From assembly GCF_025567385.1 (NCBI RefSeq), contig NZ_JAOQJU010000006.1, forward strand, positions 62,001 through 126,000: 64,000 bases of DNA. Direction: 5' to 3'. The position numbers and the translations under genes are program-made. Origin of the DNA: Claveliimonas acetigenes. Its GTDB lineage: Bacteria > Bacillota > Clostridia > Lachnospirales > Lachnospiraceae. Below the pieces are notes generated by a model. That model saw only the letters and a list, made by a program, of their open reading frames with translations, had not been told where the DNA came from and ran no database searches. Shown one piece after another: positions 1 to 9,482 of this stretch (its first letter is position 1; every line of letters begins with the position of its first letter).

Positions 1-136
1 TCAATATGTTATTATGAAAAAAAACGTACTGATTACAAAGGAGCATACCTGCGTAAAAAGGCGCACAGATTCTGAAAAATTCCGAAGAAATTTTCTGCTT
101 TATATAGAAAAAACAGGAGATTTTATACCTTTTTAT

Positions 137-166
137 CTGCGTCTTTTTGCAAGGACGCAGTTTTTT
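137..166 (+). terminator. Terminator-like hairpin upstream of hydE
   Basis: The arms CTGCGTC (137-143) and GACGCAG (154-160) can pair and are followed by six T. The hairpin ends about 8 bases before the hydE ribosome binding site. It could end transcription of a gene to the left of the window, or act as an attenuator in the hyd leader. The remaining bases 1-136 show no gene I can support. Confidence 0.6.
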
Positions 167-185
167 AATTTTAAAGAGGTGATCC

Positions 186-1229
186 ATGAAACAACTCATT
201 GATAAACTGAAAACCGAACACCGACTCACAAAAGAGGAATGGATAACGCTGATTGAGAACCGCACCCCGGAACTTGCAGACTATCTTTTTGTACAGGCAA
301 GAGAAATCCGCCACAAGTATTATGGCCGCGACGTCTACATCCGTGGACTGATTGAATTTACAAACTATTGTAAAAATGACTGTTTCTACTGTGGCATCCG
401 CAAAAGTAACGGAAATATCCCCCGCTACCGCCTGGATGAGGATACCATTCTATCCTGCTGCCGCAGCGGCTATGATATGGGCTTTCGTACCTTTGTGCTG
501 CAGGGCGGCGAAGACGGCTATTATACAGATGAGCGAATGACACATCTGATACACAGGATAAAAACAAGTTTTCCCGACTGTGCCATTACCCTGTCCATCG
601 GCGAGAAGCCTTATGACTCTTACCTGGAATATTATAACGCCGGTGCAGATCGCTATTTGCTGCGTCATGAAACCTTTAATGAAACCCATTACCGCACACT
701 CCACCCGCCGCAGCTCTCAGCTTCCAACCGCCAACAATGTCTGTGGAACTTAAAAGAAATAGGCTACCAGACAGGAACCGGCTTCATGGTAGGTTCACCT
801 CATCAAACCGCGGAGCATTTGGCGGAGGATATGCTGTTCATTGAAAAGCTGCAGCCCCATATGGTAGGGATCGGACCTTTCATCCCCCATCATGACACGG
901 TTTTTGCCGGGGAAAAAGCCGGAACATTGGAACTGACCCTGTATATGTTGGGTCTTTTAAGGCTGATGCTTCCCAAAGTACTCCTTCCTGCCACCACCGC
1001 TCTGGGAACTATTGATACGCACGGCAGGGAACTTGGCATCCTGGCGGGCGCCAATGTGGTAATGCCCAACCTTTCTCCCCGGGATAACCGAAAAAATTAC
1101 TCCTTATATGATAACAAAATTGCTACCGGAGAAGAAGCTGCAGAAGGGAAAGCAAAATTAATCCGACAAATGGAATCTATCGGTTATCATGTCGTAACCG
1201 CACGGGGCGATTCTTTAATGGATGTATAA
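186..1229 (+). CDS. hydE: [FeFe]-hydrogenase maturase HydE (radical SAM)
   Basis: Radical S-adenosylmethionine enzyme of the HydE/BioB-like family, 347 residues, the usual HydE length. The CX3CX2C motif that binds the 4Fe-4S cluster is at Cys62, Cys66 and Cys69. HydE is known to process the HydG-derived iron-CO-cyanide cysteine complex on the way to the di-iron subcluster of [FeFe]-hydrogenase. The start follows an AAAGAGGT ribosome binding site at 174-181. Alone it could be confused with PylB or BioB, but hydG and hydF directly downstream on the same strand settle the call. The hydrogenase structural gene itself is not in the window. Confidence 0.93.
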   Translation: MKQLIDKLKTEHRLTKEEWITLIENRTPELADYLFVQAREIRHKYYGRDVYIRGLIEFTNYCKNDCFYCGIRKSNGNIPRYRLDEDTILSCCRSGYDMGFRTFVLQGGEDGYYTDERMTHLIHRIKTSFPDCAITLSIGEKPYDSYLEYYNAGADRYLLRHETFNETHYRTLHPPQLSASNRQQCLWNLKEIGYQTGTGFMVGSPHQTAEHLAEDMLFIEKLQPHMVGIGPFIPHHDTVFAGEKAGTLELTLYMLGLLRLMLPKVLLPATTALGTIDTHGRELGILAGANVVMPNLSPRDNRKNYSLYDNKIATGEEAAEGKAKLIRQMESIGYHVVTARGDSLMDV

Positions 1230-1278
1230 CATAAAAATAAGAATAAACATAAATACACAAATATGGAGGAAAATAATA

Positions 1279-2700
1279 ATGTATGATGTAAACTCAAAAC
1301 ACGCCGATGACTTCATTAACCATGAAGAAATTCTGGACACGCTGGCTTACGCCGACGAAAACAAAAATAACCTGGAACTGATTGCATCTCTGATTGAAAA
1401 AGCCGGCAAAAGAAAAGGCCTGTCCCACCGGGAAGCTTCCGTCCTGCTTGCCTGTGACGACGAAGCTATGAATCAGAAGATTTTCAAACTGGCAGAACAG
1501 ATTAAGAAAGACTTTTATGGCAATCGTATCGTTATGTTCGCCCCTTTATATCTGTCCAACTACTGTATCAACGGATGTACCTACTGTCCTTATCACATGA
1601 AAAATAAGCATATCGCCCGCAAGCAGCTTTCTCAGGAAGAAATCCGCCGGGAGGTCATTGCTCTTCAGGATATGGGTCATAAGCGTCTTGCCCTGGAGGC
1701 CGGGGAAGATCCTGTACACAATACCATGGAATACTACCTGGATTCTATCAATACCATTTACAGTATCAAACATAAAAACGGAGCTATCCGCCGCGTCAAT
1801 ATCAATATTGCCGCAACCACTGTGGACAATTACCGCTTATTAAAAGAAGCCGGAATCGGAACCTACATTCTCTTCCAGGAGACCTATCATAAAGAAAGTT
1901 ATCTGAAACTTCACCCGACAGGCCCGAAACATGACTATGACTACCACACCGAAGCGATGGATCGTGCTATGGAAGGCGGAATCGACGATGTAGGCGTCGG
2001 CGTTCTATTTGGTCTGGATAAATACCGTTATGAATTTGCTGGTCTTTTGATGCATGCAGAACATCTGGAAGCCGCTTTTGGCGTGGGACCTCATACCATC
2101 AGTGTACCGAGACTGCGCAATGCAGACGATATTGATGCTTCTTCCTTCACCAATGGTATTGATGACGATACATTTGCCAAAATCGTTGCATGTATCCGTA
2201 TCGCGGTCCCCTATACCGGTATGATTATTTCCACCCGGGAAAGCCAGAAGACGAGAGAACGCGTTCTTCACCTTGGCATTTCCCAGATCAGCGGCGGTTC
2301 CAGAACCAGCGTGGGGGGCTACTGTGAACCCGAACCTGATGATGAAAAATCCGAACAGTTCGACGTTATTGATAATCGTACACTGGACGAGGTTGTACGC
2401 TGGCTGATGGAGATGGAGTACATTCCAAGCTTTTGTACCGCCTGCTACAGAGAAGGACGCACCGGTGACCGGTTCATGTCTCTTTGCAAAAGCGGACAGA
2501 TTCAGAATTGCTGTCATCCCAATGCACTGATGACACTGGAAGAATATCTGATGGATTATGCTTCCCCTGAAACCAAAGCACTCGGCGATAAACTGATTGA
2601 CAAAGAAATCCTGAATGTTCCCAACGAAAAAGCAAGAGCTGTCGTTATGGAGAATCTTCGCCTGATCCGTGAGAATAACCGTCGGGATTTTCGCTTCTAA
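1279..2700 (+). CDS. hydG: [FeFe]-hydrogenase maturase HydG (tyrosine lyase)
   Basis: 473-residue radical SAM enzyme that cleaves tyrosine to p-cresol and makes the CO and cyanide ligands of the hydrogenase H-cluster. The N-terminal radical SAM motif is Cys96-X3-Cys100-X2-Cys103. The C-terminal CX2CX22C motif that carries the second (auxiliary) cluster is complete at Cys386, Cys389 and Cys412. This second motif separates HydG from the tyrosine lyase ThiH. I chose the ATG at 1279 because an ATGGAGGAAA ribosome binding site lies just before it; the frame is open further upstream but the extension is out of family. It follows hydE by 49 bases. Confidence 0.94.
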   Translation: MYDVNSKHADDFINHEEILDTLAYADENKNNLELIASLIEKAGKRKGLSHREASVLLACDDEAMNQKIFKLAEQIKKDFYGNRIVMFAPLYLSNYCINGCTYCPYHMKNKHIARKQLSQEEIRREVIALQDMGHKRLALEAGEDPVHNTMEYYLDSINTIYSIKHKNGAIRRVNINIAATTVDNYRLLKEAGIGTYILFQETYHKESYLKLHPTGPKHDYDYHTEAMDRAMEGGIDDVGVGVLFGLDKYRYEFAGLLMHAEHLEAAFGVGPHTISVPRLRNADDIDASSFTNGIDDDTFAKIVACIRIAVPYTGMIISTRESQKTRERVLHLGISQISGGSRTSVGGYCEPEPDDEKSEQFDVIDNRTLDEVVRWLMEMEYIPSFCTACYREGRTGDRFMSLCKSGQIQNCCHPNALMTLEEYLMDYASPETKALGDKLIDKEILNVPNEKARAVVMENLRLIRENNRRDFRF

Positions 2701-2730
2701 ATACAATAAAACCATATAACCATACAATCC

Positions 2731-2764
2731 AGGGACGGAGAATTACAGGCTCCGTCCCTCTTTT
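2731..2764 (+). terminator. Hairpin with T-run between hydG and hydF
   Basis: The arms AGGGACGGAG (2731-2740) and CTCCGTCCCT (2750-2759) pair perfectly over 10 bp around a 9-base loop and are followed by CTTTT. It stands between hydG and the hydF ribosome binding site, so it may end part of the transcripts or protect the 3' end of the hydEG message and lower hydF expression. Confidence 0.65.
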
Positions 2765-2783
2765 CACCAGGAGGAAATATACT

Positions 2784-3992
2784 ATGAGCCTAAACACTAC
2801 CCCATCTGCAGATCGTATACATATTGGCATTTTCGGGAAACGTAATGCCGGAAAATCCAGTATCATTAACGCTATTACCGGTCAAAATCTTGCAATTGTA
2901 TCCGATATAAAAGGAACCACCACCGATCCTGTCCTAAAAGCGATGGAACTTCTGCCTCTGGGACCGGTAGTCATAATTGACACTCCGGGTCTTGATGATT
3001 CCGGAGAACTGGGAGAACTTCGCATCAAAAAGGCCTATCAAATACTGAACAAAACCGACATTGCCGTTCTGGTCGTAGACGGCTCCGTGGGAATGACCCA
3101 GGAAGACCACCGGATTCTTGAACGGATACGGGCAAAAGAGATTCCTTATGTCATTGCTATAAATAAGTCAGATCTAGCCTCAAAAGACGCTATAAGCACT
3201 GATCTCCATACAGGTGCCGAAGATAATGTCATCCGGGTAAGTACAACTACCGGAACAAATATCTATGAACTGAAGGAACTCATCGCGAAACAAGCTCCCA
3301 AAGAAGATACCGGGCGCCGCATCGTCGCAGATCTGCTTAAGCCGTCTGATTTTGTCATCCTTGTTGTTCCCATTGATTCTGCCGCGCCAAAAGGACGGCT
3401 GATTCTTCCGCAACAACAGACAATCCGCGATGTACTGGAGGCAAATGCCACTGCAATCGTTGTAAAAGAAACCGAATTGAAAGATACGCTGGCTTCTCTG
3501 GGAAAAAAGCCTAAAATGGTTATCACTGACAGCCAGGCATTTGAGCAGGTATCCGCCAATACCCCGGCAGACATCCTTCTAACATCCTTCTCTATCCTGT
3601 TTGCCAGATACAAGGGAAATTTGAAAATGGCAGTAGCGGGCGCCCGTGCATTAGATACACTGGAAAACGGTGATACAATCCTGATATCGGAAGGCTGCAC
3701 TCATCACCGCCAATGTGAAGATATCGGTACCGTAAAGCTCCCTAACTGGCTTCGGAAATACACCGGCAAAGAATTGAACTTTGCATTCACCAGCGGGACA
3801 GAATTTCCACTGGATTTATCCAAATATAAGGTCATCATCCACTGCGGCGGCTGCACGCTTAATGAACGTGAAATGAAATACCGCCTGAAATGTGCCGAAG
3901 ACGCCGGTATCCCTATGACAAATTACGGCATCGCCATTGCACATATGCATGGCATTCTTGCGCGAAGCATCGAACCATTTCCGACGCTTTAA
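2784..3992 (+). CDS. hydF: [FeFe]-hydrogenase maturation GTPase HydF
   Basis: 402-residue GTPase and scaffold that carries the 2Fe precursor and delivers it to the hydrogenase. The N-terminal GTPase domain shows the P-loop around Gly18-Ser25 (GKRNAGKS), the DTPG switch and the NKSD guanine-specificity motif. The C-terminal part holds the iron-sulfur ligands typical of HydF: a Cys305-X-His307-His308 element and a His353-Cys354-Gly-Gly-Cys357 element. The start is preceded by AGGAGGAAAT. Last gene of the hydE-hydG-hydF cluster, separated from hydG by a terminator-like hairpin. Confidence 0.94.
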   Translation: MSLNTTPSADRIHIGIFGKRNAGKSSIINAITGQNLAIVSDIKGTTTDPVLKAMELLPLGPVVIIDTPGLDDSGELGELRIKKAYQILNKTDIAVLVVDGSVGMTQEDHRILERIRAKEIPYVIAINKSDLASKDAISTDLHTGAEDNVIRVSTTTGTNIYELKELIAKQAPKEDTGRRIVADLLKPSDFVILVVPIDSAAPKGRLILPQQQTIRDVLEANATAIVVKETELKDTLASLGKKPKMVITDSQAFEQVSANTPADILLTSFSILFARYKGNLKMAVAGARALDTLENGDTILISEGCTHHRQCEDIGTVKLPNWLRKYTGKELNFAFTSGTEFPLDLSKYKVIIHCGGCTLNEREMKYRLKCAEDAGIPMTNYGIAIAHMHGILARSIEPFPTL

Positions 3993-4023
3993 CCCATAAT
4001 CCTGCCACTGGATATCTGGGATT
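3993..4023. terminator. Weak hairpin between convergent genes
   Basis: CCCA...ATCC and GGAT...TGGG arms can pair with a small internal loop, followed by ATTTTA. It sits between the convergent ends of hydF and the vWA protein gene and may terminate both. Imperfect, so low confidence. Confidence 0.35.
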
Positions 4024-7000
4024 TTACTGCAGGTGAATCTGATTTTCTACAAAGGCGTTATGACTGTACCATCCATAATTTTTCTTATCGTTGAAAAACT
4101 CTACTTCCGTCCCTTCCGGCCTTTCCTTCAGATTCACCTCTGCATATTTGCTGAAAACACCTTCTTCTTCCCCTGCCGTATCTTCTCTAAGCGTTACATT
4201 CTCTCCATTTCCTTTTACCCATCCGGGGCCATATCTGCTCACACACAGCTCTTCTACTTTATACTGCCCGCTAAGCGGAATGTCTTTAAATGTATAGGAT
4301 AAGGATACCACCCCATCCTTCTGATGTTCCTGCACATACTCCCGCGTAAATTCATAAGTATGGTAGAAAGTGCAGTGCTCTCCGTCCGCCCCGTCTCCTG
4401 ATACCCGGATAACGAAAGTTGGATTCCCGTGCGCCCACCAGATATCTTCCTCGCCGGATTTTATGGTTTTCGTAACAGTCAAATCCCCTGCCTCAAGCCT
4501 GTTGGTTATGATTGCATATTTCCCGCCGCTGCGGTTCTCGTATTGAACAAAAGTCCGATACCAGTCTACCGGCTCTTCCTCAACCGTATATTCATGTTCC
4601 TTTCCCTGACTATCATATACAGACAGATTATTGAATCCGAATTTCCATCCTGTCTTTTCTGAAACTTCTGCACTGTCCGCCTTTTTTCCATCGCAATACA
4701 AATTTATCACAACCTTGGAAGGACGCTTTGATGAGCCGCCGTCATCCCACATTTTCTCTCCTATCACAGACGTATAAGAATTCGTAAAAGAAACTGCTGC
4801 ATCCACAGCGGATATCTGCAGATAATTATTTCGATTCTCCAGTAAAGATCCATCTGAAGCAGTCGCAGATGCCGGAACTTCGGAATTCTTCTCCAGGGTC
4901 ATGATCTCCTTTTTCTGCCCCATCGAAACACATTTTTCCTCCGGGCTTATGATCTTCCCCTCTTTATCTGTTTCATAAATATAATACGTTCCGGGCTTCA
5001 TATCGTTGATAATCGTCCTTCCCACGGTTTCTCCCGCTTTCACCGTCACGCTGGCTGTTTTAACTGCATCTTTCACAGCATAGCTCTGCCTGGTGTCCGC
5101 ACAGGAAAAATAAAATGTCTGATCCTTTTTAAAATCAGAACCTTCCAGTTTCTTTTCAATAGAAATCGAAGGATTCTGCCTGCTGAAAACAAGATTCGGA
5201 ACCTCTGTCGCTACTTCCAGCACCTGATTTTCATTTGCGGAAGAAATATACGTAAATTTCTGCTTCTGATTCGTCTGTATATTTTTCTTATTTCCTGCCG
5301 TTGAATCGTCATATCCCATGTAAGTAACCGGAAAAGAAAACGTATGCCCCTCCGCGTCATAAGAACCATTCGTCATCTCTTTTACATACCAATAGACCGT
5401 CTTTGTCTTTCGCACATATACATGAGTAACCTGCGGATGATCCGCTACCTCGCGGTAGACATTTTCCGGAACGCCCTTTACCAGCGCCGCATCTTCCTTC
5501 TCCAGCACAGACCAGGAAGAATCCAGTTTCTTTTCATCCAATGAAACCTCATCTGACAACTGATCCATATAGAATCCATCTTTTCCGTATATGGCCTCTT
5601 CATATTCCTCTTGTATACGTTCCTCCACTGCCTCCATCAGCTCGTTAAATTGATTTGTCGTCCGGGCAAATGTAGCAGCTCCGGAAGAATCTACCTGATT
5701 CATCCTGTCCGTCACCGTCTGATCCTGCTGGTTAATGCAAACGCCGCAGGCGTAAATCCTCACCCCGTCCAATCCTTTCAGCTCTTTTATCTGATTCTGC
5801 CCGTTAATCGCCGGATTATGAATATCGGATGCTTTTCCGGCAAATCCCTGCGGCATACCATCTGTCAGGAATATAAGCAGCGTATCCTTTTCCTTCTCCA
5901 AATTATTCCGCTGCTTCAGATAAACCAGCGCCTGATTAAACGCCGCAGACCAGTTCGTTCCATTGTAGGTAAACGGATTCTGTATCTGTTCCAGAATAAC
6001 GCCAAACTTACTCTCCGGCTGAAATCCATAGGTTCCTACTCCCGCTTTCGTTGATATCTGCGGTGAATAGGTATCAACAATCAGTCCGTTATTACTTCCA
6101 TTGGCAGACAAATTGCGCCAGCTTCCATTCTGTGGCACATCGCCCCAGAAAGGGATGTATGCAATCTGATTGTTCTTATTTAGATTCTTCATATTCTCCG
6201 TCAGTTTTTTCATAAAATCCTGAGACTTAGAAAGCCTGTCATTCTTCTCGCACTCCGTGTCAATCGTACTCAAATACTGCTTACCATGATATGTTACAAT
6301 TTTACTGATATCTAAAAAATAGTAATACTCATCCGCAAAATGAAGCTCTCCATTTTCATCGCAATATTTCTTTGCCCGTATGACTCTTCGTCCGGCTGCC
6401 AGATAGCCAAGCGCTTCCTCTCGGCTGCTCAGTAACCGATAATGGTGATAATCCGTGCCGGAAATGTTATACAGATTATTGCCATGTATAAAAGTTGATT
6501 TCGTATTTCCGGAAGTCGCGTCATCCGCAGCCAGCAGATAATAATGTGCGTCCACCTGGCACGGCGAATTATATGCCATTTCCCCATTATGAATGTAACC
6601 TCCGTTAAATCCCTCTCCTGTATAATTTAAATTTCCCACGTAATTACGGTTTTCCACGATCTCATCTACCATCTCGTCCGCTGCTTCCGTCCATCCATAA
6701 GGATTTCTTATGGGATAATACTCCGAACTTTGATAAGCTGAAGCACTCAATCCTTCATACTCCAATTGTATGCGAAATCCATAGTTGGAATCCATAGAGC
6801 CGGATTTGTCCTGAAGTAGAATGATATTCATATCCTTCGTTCCTGTGACCAAACCTGAATTAGACGCATACTGCAGTGTAATTTCCCCATCTCCCGTATC
6901 CTGATTCGTCCATTCCGCCCGTTTTCTGATATGAACCGCCAAATCTGTCCGGCGCGTAATTTCCCTTGCCCGAAAGACATTTTCCTCCGCAAAGCCGAAA

Positions 7001-7230
7001 TACCGGTCTGCTGTCTCCGCCTCTTCATACAAAGGAGCAATCCCCGAAAAATCATAGTCCTCCCCATTTTCCGGCGAACCGTAAGAAACCGTTTCCTCAG
7101 CTTCGGCCATCTCTTCTGTTTCCACTGCCTCCGTTTCCTCGGCTTCGACCGGAACATCCCAGGTAAACAGCAGCATAACAGCCGCCATCACAAGCGCCGG
7201 GAAACGCCTTTTTCTTCTAAATAGATTCAT
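4024..7230 (-). CDS. Secreted vWA / Cna-B-type adhesin of the SipW operon
   Basis: Large surface protein of 1068 residues with a short basic N-terminus and hydrophobic segment typical of a signal peptide. A von Willebrand factor A domain carries the metal-site motif Asp141-X-Ser143-X-Ser145 (DKSGS) and a later FLTDG. The C-terminal third contains Cna-B-like repeat domains (one runs from a NSYTSVIGEKMWDD segment to VDWY), folds common in Gram-positive pilins and adhesins. I see no LPXTG sorting signal or C-terminal membrane anchor. The start at 7230 follows GGAGGAAGCTT and overlaps the upstream gene by 14 bases; the longer open frame upstream has no ribosome site. Last gene of a five-gene operon with a SipW-like peptidase, so it probably acts in a surface fibre or matrix. 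Confidence 0.75.
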   Translation of the reverse strand: MNLFRRKRRFPALVMAAVMLLFTWDVPVEAEETEAVETEEMAEAEETVSYGSPENGEDYDFSGIAPLYEEAETADRYFGFAEENVFRAREITRRTDLAVHIRKRAEWTNQDTGDGEITLQYASNSGLVTGTKDMNIILLQDKSGSMDSNYGFRIQLEYEGLSASAYQSSEYYPIRNPYGWTEAADEMVDEIVENRNYVGNLNYTGEGFNGGYIHNGEMAYNSPCQVDAHYYLLAADDATSGNTKSTFIHGNNLYNISGTDYHHYRLLSSREEALGYLAAGRRVIRAKKYCDENGELHFADEYYYFLDISKIVTYHGKQYLSTIDTECEKNDRLSKSQDFMKKLTENMKNLNKNNQIAYIPFWGDVPQNGSWRNLSANGSNNGLIVDTYSPQISTKAGVGTYGFQPESKFGVILEQIQNPFTYNGTNWSAAFNQALVYLKQRNNLEKEKDTLLIFLTDGMPQGFAGKASDIHNPAINGQNQIKELKGLDGVRIYACGVCINQQDQTVTDRMNQVDSSGAATFARTTNQFNELMEAVEERIQEEYEEAIYGKDGFYMDQLSDEVSLDEKKLDSSWSVLEKEDAALVKGVPENVYREVADHPQVTHVYVRKTKTVYWYVKEMTNGSYDAEGHTFSFPVTYMGYDDSTAGNKKNIQTNQKQKFTYISSANENQVLEVATEVPNLVFSRQNPSISIEKKLEGSDFKKDQTFYFSCADTRQSYAVKDAVKTASVTVKAGETVGRTIINDMKPGTYYIYETDKEGKIISPEEKCVSMGQKKEIMTLEKNSEVPASATASDGSLLENRNNYLQISAVDAAVSFTNSYTSVIGEKMWDDGGSSKRPSKVVINLYCDGKKADSAEVSEKTGWKFGFNNLSVYDSQGKEHEYTVEEEPVDWYRTFVQYENRSGGKYAIITNRLEAGDLTVTKTIKSGEEDIWWAHGNPTFVIRVSGDGADGEHCTFYHTYEFTREYVQEHQKDGVVSLSYTFKDIPLSGQYKVEELCVSRYGPGWVKGNGENVTLREDTAGEEEGVFSKYAEVNLKERPEGTEVEFFNDKKNYGWYSHNAFVENQIHLQ

Positions 7231-7777
7231 AAGCTTCCTCCACTTCTTTTTTCGTACCTTTAATCTCTGCAAAAGCATCTTCCGCATTTTTAAATCCTTC
7301 TGCCTGCACAGACTCAAACAGCACGTCAATCGAGAAATCCTTCAACTCTTCCGGGATTTCTTCATTTGTTATAATATGGGTAAAAATAGGTTCTGTTTTT
7401 TTCGATGTCTCCAATATCCGGTCATAATATAGCCAGCCATCCTTATTTTTAATCCACAGCCCTTCACCGGTATTACCTTCATTCACATAGGTCAGAAACG
7501 ACTGAACTCTGCTATCCGACAACAGAACTTTCGCTCTCACATAACAATTGGTTTTCCCTGTATTCACCGCTCTTGGTTCTTTCACGGTTTTCTCCCCGGG
7601 AGACGGAGGATCAAACGGTTCTTCCGGCACAATCGTATTTTCGCCGATAGTAACCTGGTTCGCCAATGCCGCCTGATGTGTAAAATACGCATAAATGGAA
7701 TGCACTCCTACAATACTTACAGATAAAACTGCCATATCCAAAAGAAACAACCGCGCTTTTCTATATCTTTTCTTCAT
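7217..7777 (-). CDS. SipW-dependent TasA/camelysin-like secreted protein
   Basis: 186 residues. The N-terminus has a basic stretch, a hydrophobic segment and then AYFTHQAALANQVTIGEN, the pattern of SipW-processed signal peptides of the TasA/camelysin family (AYFTD...N.FT.G). The rest contains the NCYVRAKV strand typical of these proteins. It overlaps the upstream peptidase gene by 17 bases and the downstream adhesin gene by 14, so the three are probably translationally coupled. Known family members form or help assemble extracellular fibres; which role this one has is not visible. Confidence 0.75.
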   Translation of the reverse strand: MKKRYRKARLFLLDMAVLSVSIVGVHSIYAYFTHQAALANQVTIGENTIVPEEPFDPPSPGEKTVKEPRAVNTGKTNCYVRAKVLLSDSRVQSFLTYVNEGNTGEGLWIKNKDGWLYYDRILETSKKTEPIFTHIITNEEIPEELKDFSIDVLFESVQAEGFKNAEDAFAEIKGTKKEVEEAYESI

Positions 7778-8273
7778 TTTCTTTTTTCTTCCTCCTGTTA
7801 TTTTGTTTCCCGCCTGTACTTTCTAAAATTTCCACAAGGAAAACACCTGCCAGCAAAAACAGCATCACTGCTCTCCCCCGTCCCGTCCGACAGAATCTGC
7901 TGAAATATCCCAGCCCCGGAATGCAAAAGAGCGTTTTTCCCTCAAAATTCCTCTCCGTTGTCGTAATTCCATCAGACAGTTCATTTGCATCACCCTTGGT
8001 CTCCAATCCTTCTTCTGTCACCGCAATTACCCGATGCGTTACCAGATTCCCTCCCTGCACATGGAAGGCAATAATATCGCCGGTACAGATATCTTCATAA
8101 TCGGCTCTCCTGTACACAAAACAAAGGCTTCCTGTCCTGATTACGGGCTCCATAGAGCCGGACAGCACTACATAGGGTCTTATGCCTGCCAGCAGCAATA
8201 TGGCAAACAGCAAAATACTGATTCCCACCGTACAGACCGCCATATTAATGGCTATAACGATGATTCGTTTCAT
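7761..8273 (-). CDS. sipW: SipW-like signal peptidase I
   Basis: 170-residue membrane-bound signal peptidase of the ER/archaeal (SipW) type. The catalytic serine motif SGSMEP gives Ser40, and His80 in THRVI replaces the lysine of ordinary bacterial type I peptidases; a GDAN motif follows at 94-97. One transmembrane segment lies before the catalytic domain and another near residues 140-155. SipW enzymes specifically process TasA-like precursors, and three such candidates surround it here. The start has a GAGGAAG ribosome site and overlaps the upstream gene by 29 bases. Confidence 0.88.
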   Translation of the reverse strand: MKRIIVIAINMAVCTVGISILLFAILLLAGIRPYVVLSGSMEPVIRTGSLCFVYRRADYEDICTGDIIAFHVQGGNLVTHRVIAVTEEGLETKGDANELSDGITTTERNFEGKTLFCIPGLGYFSRFCRTGRGRAVMLFLLAGVFLVEILESTGGKQNNRRKKKENEEKI

Positions 8274-9396
8274 TGCTTTTCTTCCTCTTCATGATAATTA
8301 CAATCAGCCCCAAAGAAACGCCTGCCGCTGCCAGAAAAATTCCAATCCTTTGAAAATCGCCGGTCCGGACGGACGGCAGGCCTGAGTCTTTCGGATTTGT
8401 CGTAAAAATCCATTTTACCTGGCCTTCTTCCGCAGAATATCGATTATCTAATTCCTTTGGCACAGTCACTGTAAAACTTAATTTTCCCTGCCCTGACTTT
8501 GGGATTTTTGCAAGAAGCCTGTTCTCCGACAAGGATTCTGCCTTCAGCGGTCCCTTATAAAGCATCTTTTCATTTCCATCTGTTTCTACCGTAATAAAAA
8601 GCTCCACTTCCTCCGTCAGCTCCTGCTTTTCAGATACTTCACTCCGAAAATATAGTTCCATCTCCTTCTCACTGTTGTTACGGAGTTCTGCACTGTCACT
8701 ATACACATCTCCGGGCATGAGAACCGGGAAGTTCTCAAAAAAATCCTCTTCATTAATGAAAAGCGAATCACTCTCTCCCCGGTACTCAACCTGAAATATC
8801 CTGCCCGTTCCGGGAGTGTAGGAAGTAATCTGATAGGGACCCTGCTTTTCACACTTCAGAATTTCTACCTGTCCCCACGGCATACCGGAAGAAAAATCCG
8901 GAGTAAAATTCTGGCTCTGTATTGCATCCACAGATATATCCAGATGGAACGCACTTCCCTCCGCCTCTTGTGGAAAATTCGCCGGAATCTGAATTCCTTT
9001 GAACAAATCCGTGCTTTCCCCTGTTTTCAATATATCCGTGTAGTAATAATACCCATCGCTTTTCTTTACCCAGCTTCCGCCGAGCCCATAAATATGACGC
9101 TCAAGGTCAACTGCAAGATCCCGAAATCCGATACTTGCCCTCACATAACAGTCACTGCCACGATTATGTATCCGCGGAATCTTCGATACGTCGGCTCCGG
9201 GAAGCAGCAGCGGATTATCCTGCCACTTGGCTTCCTTCCCATTTTTTATCTGATGCTCCTCCAGCTCAATATCTATGATTCCGGTAGAAATATGGTTGCT
9301 GACAGCTGCCTCATTTCCTGCGGATACGGCCATATAGCCGCCGCACACCAGAATCAAAAATCCCAGCGCAATCATCCATTTCCTTTTTCTTTTCAC
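8245..9396 (-). CDS. SipW-type secreted protein with C-terminal membrane anchor
   Basis: 383 residues, GTG start. I chose the GTG at 9396 because a strong AAGGAGGAG lies just before it; the frame is open to 9507 but overlaps the upstream gene and lacks a ribosome site. The N-terminus is basic, then hydrophobic, then AVSNHISTGIIDIELEEH, the SipW/camelysin pattern. A DCYVRASIGF strand matches the neighbouring family members. The C-terminus has LPSVRTGD, a hydrophobic helix and KRKK, the layout of a sortase signal or stop-transfer anchor; the motif is not a standard LPXTG. It may tether the fibre to the cell, much as TapA does in Bacillus. Confidence 0.72.
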   Translation of the reverse strand: MKRKRKWMIALGFLILVCGGYMAVSAGNEAAVSNHISTGIIDIELEEHQIKNGKEAKWQDNPLLLPGADVSKIPRIHNRGSDCYVRASIGFRDLAVDLERHIYGLGGSWVKKSDGYYYYTDILKTGESTDLFKGIQIPANFPQEAEGSAFHLDISVDAIQSQNFTPDFSSGMPWGQVEILKCEKQGPYQITSYTPGTGRIFQVEYRGESDSLFINEEDFFENFPVLMPGDVYSDSAELRNNSEKEMELYFRSEVSEKQELTEEVELFITVETDGNEKMLYKGPLKAESLSENRLLAKIPKSGQGKLSFTVTVPKELDNRYSAEEGQVKWIFTTNPKDSGLPSVRTGDFQRIGIFLAAAGVSLGLIVIIMKRKKSNETNHRYSH

Positions 9397-9482
9397 AATT
9401 CTCCTCCTTACCGCTTCGTCTGTATTTTCTCTTTCTATCTGCCGCCTTTTGTTCTCTCTGTTTTTTATCTCACTTTTTCTTC

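Noticed and set aside
14..202. Open frame of 62 codons before hydE
   Set aside because: It has no ribosome binding site, runs through the terminator-like hairpin and overlaps the hydE start.
1222..1278. Longer N-terminus for hydG
   Set aside because: No ribosome site at the upstream ATG, overlap with hydE, and the ATG at 1279 has a strong site and family-typical length.
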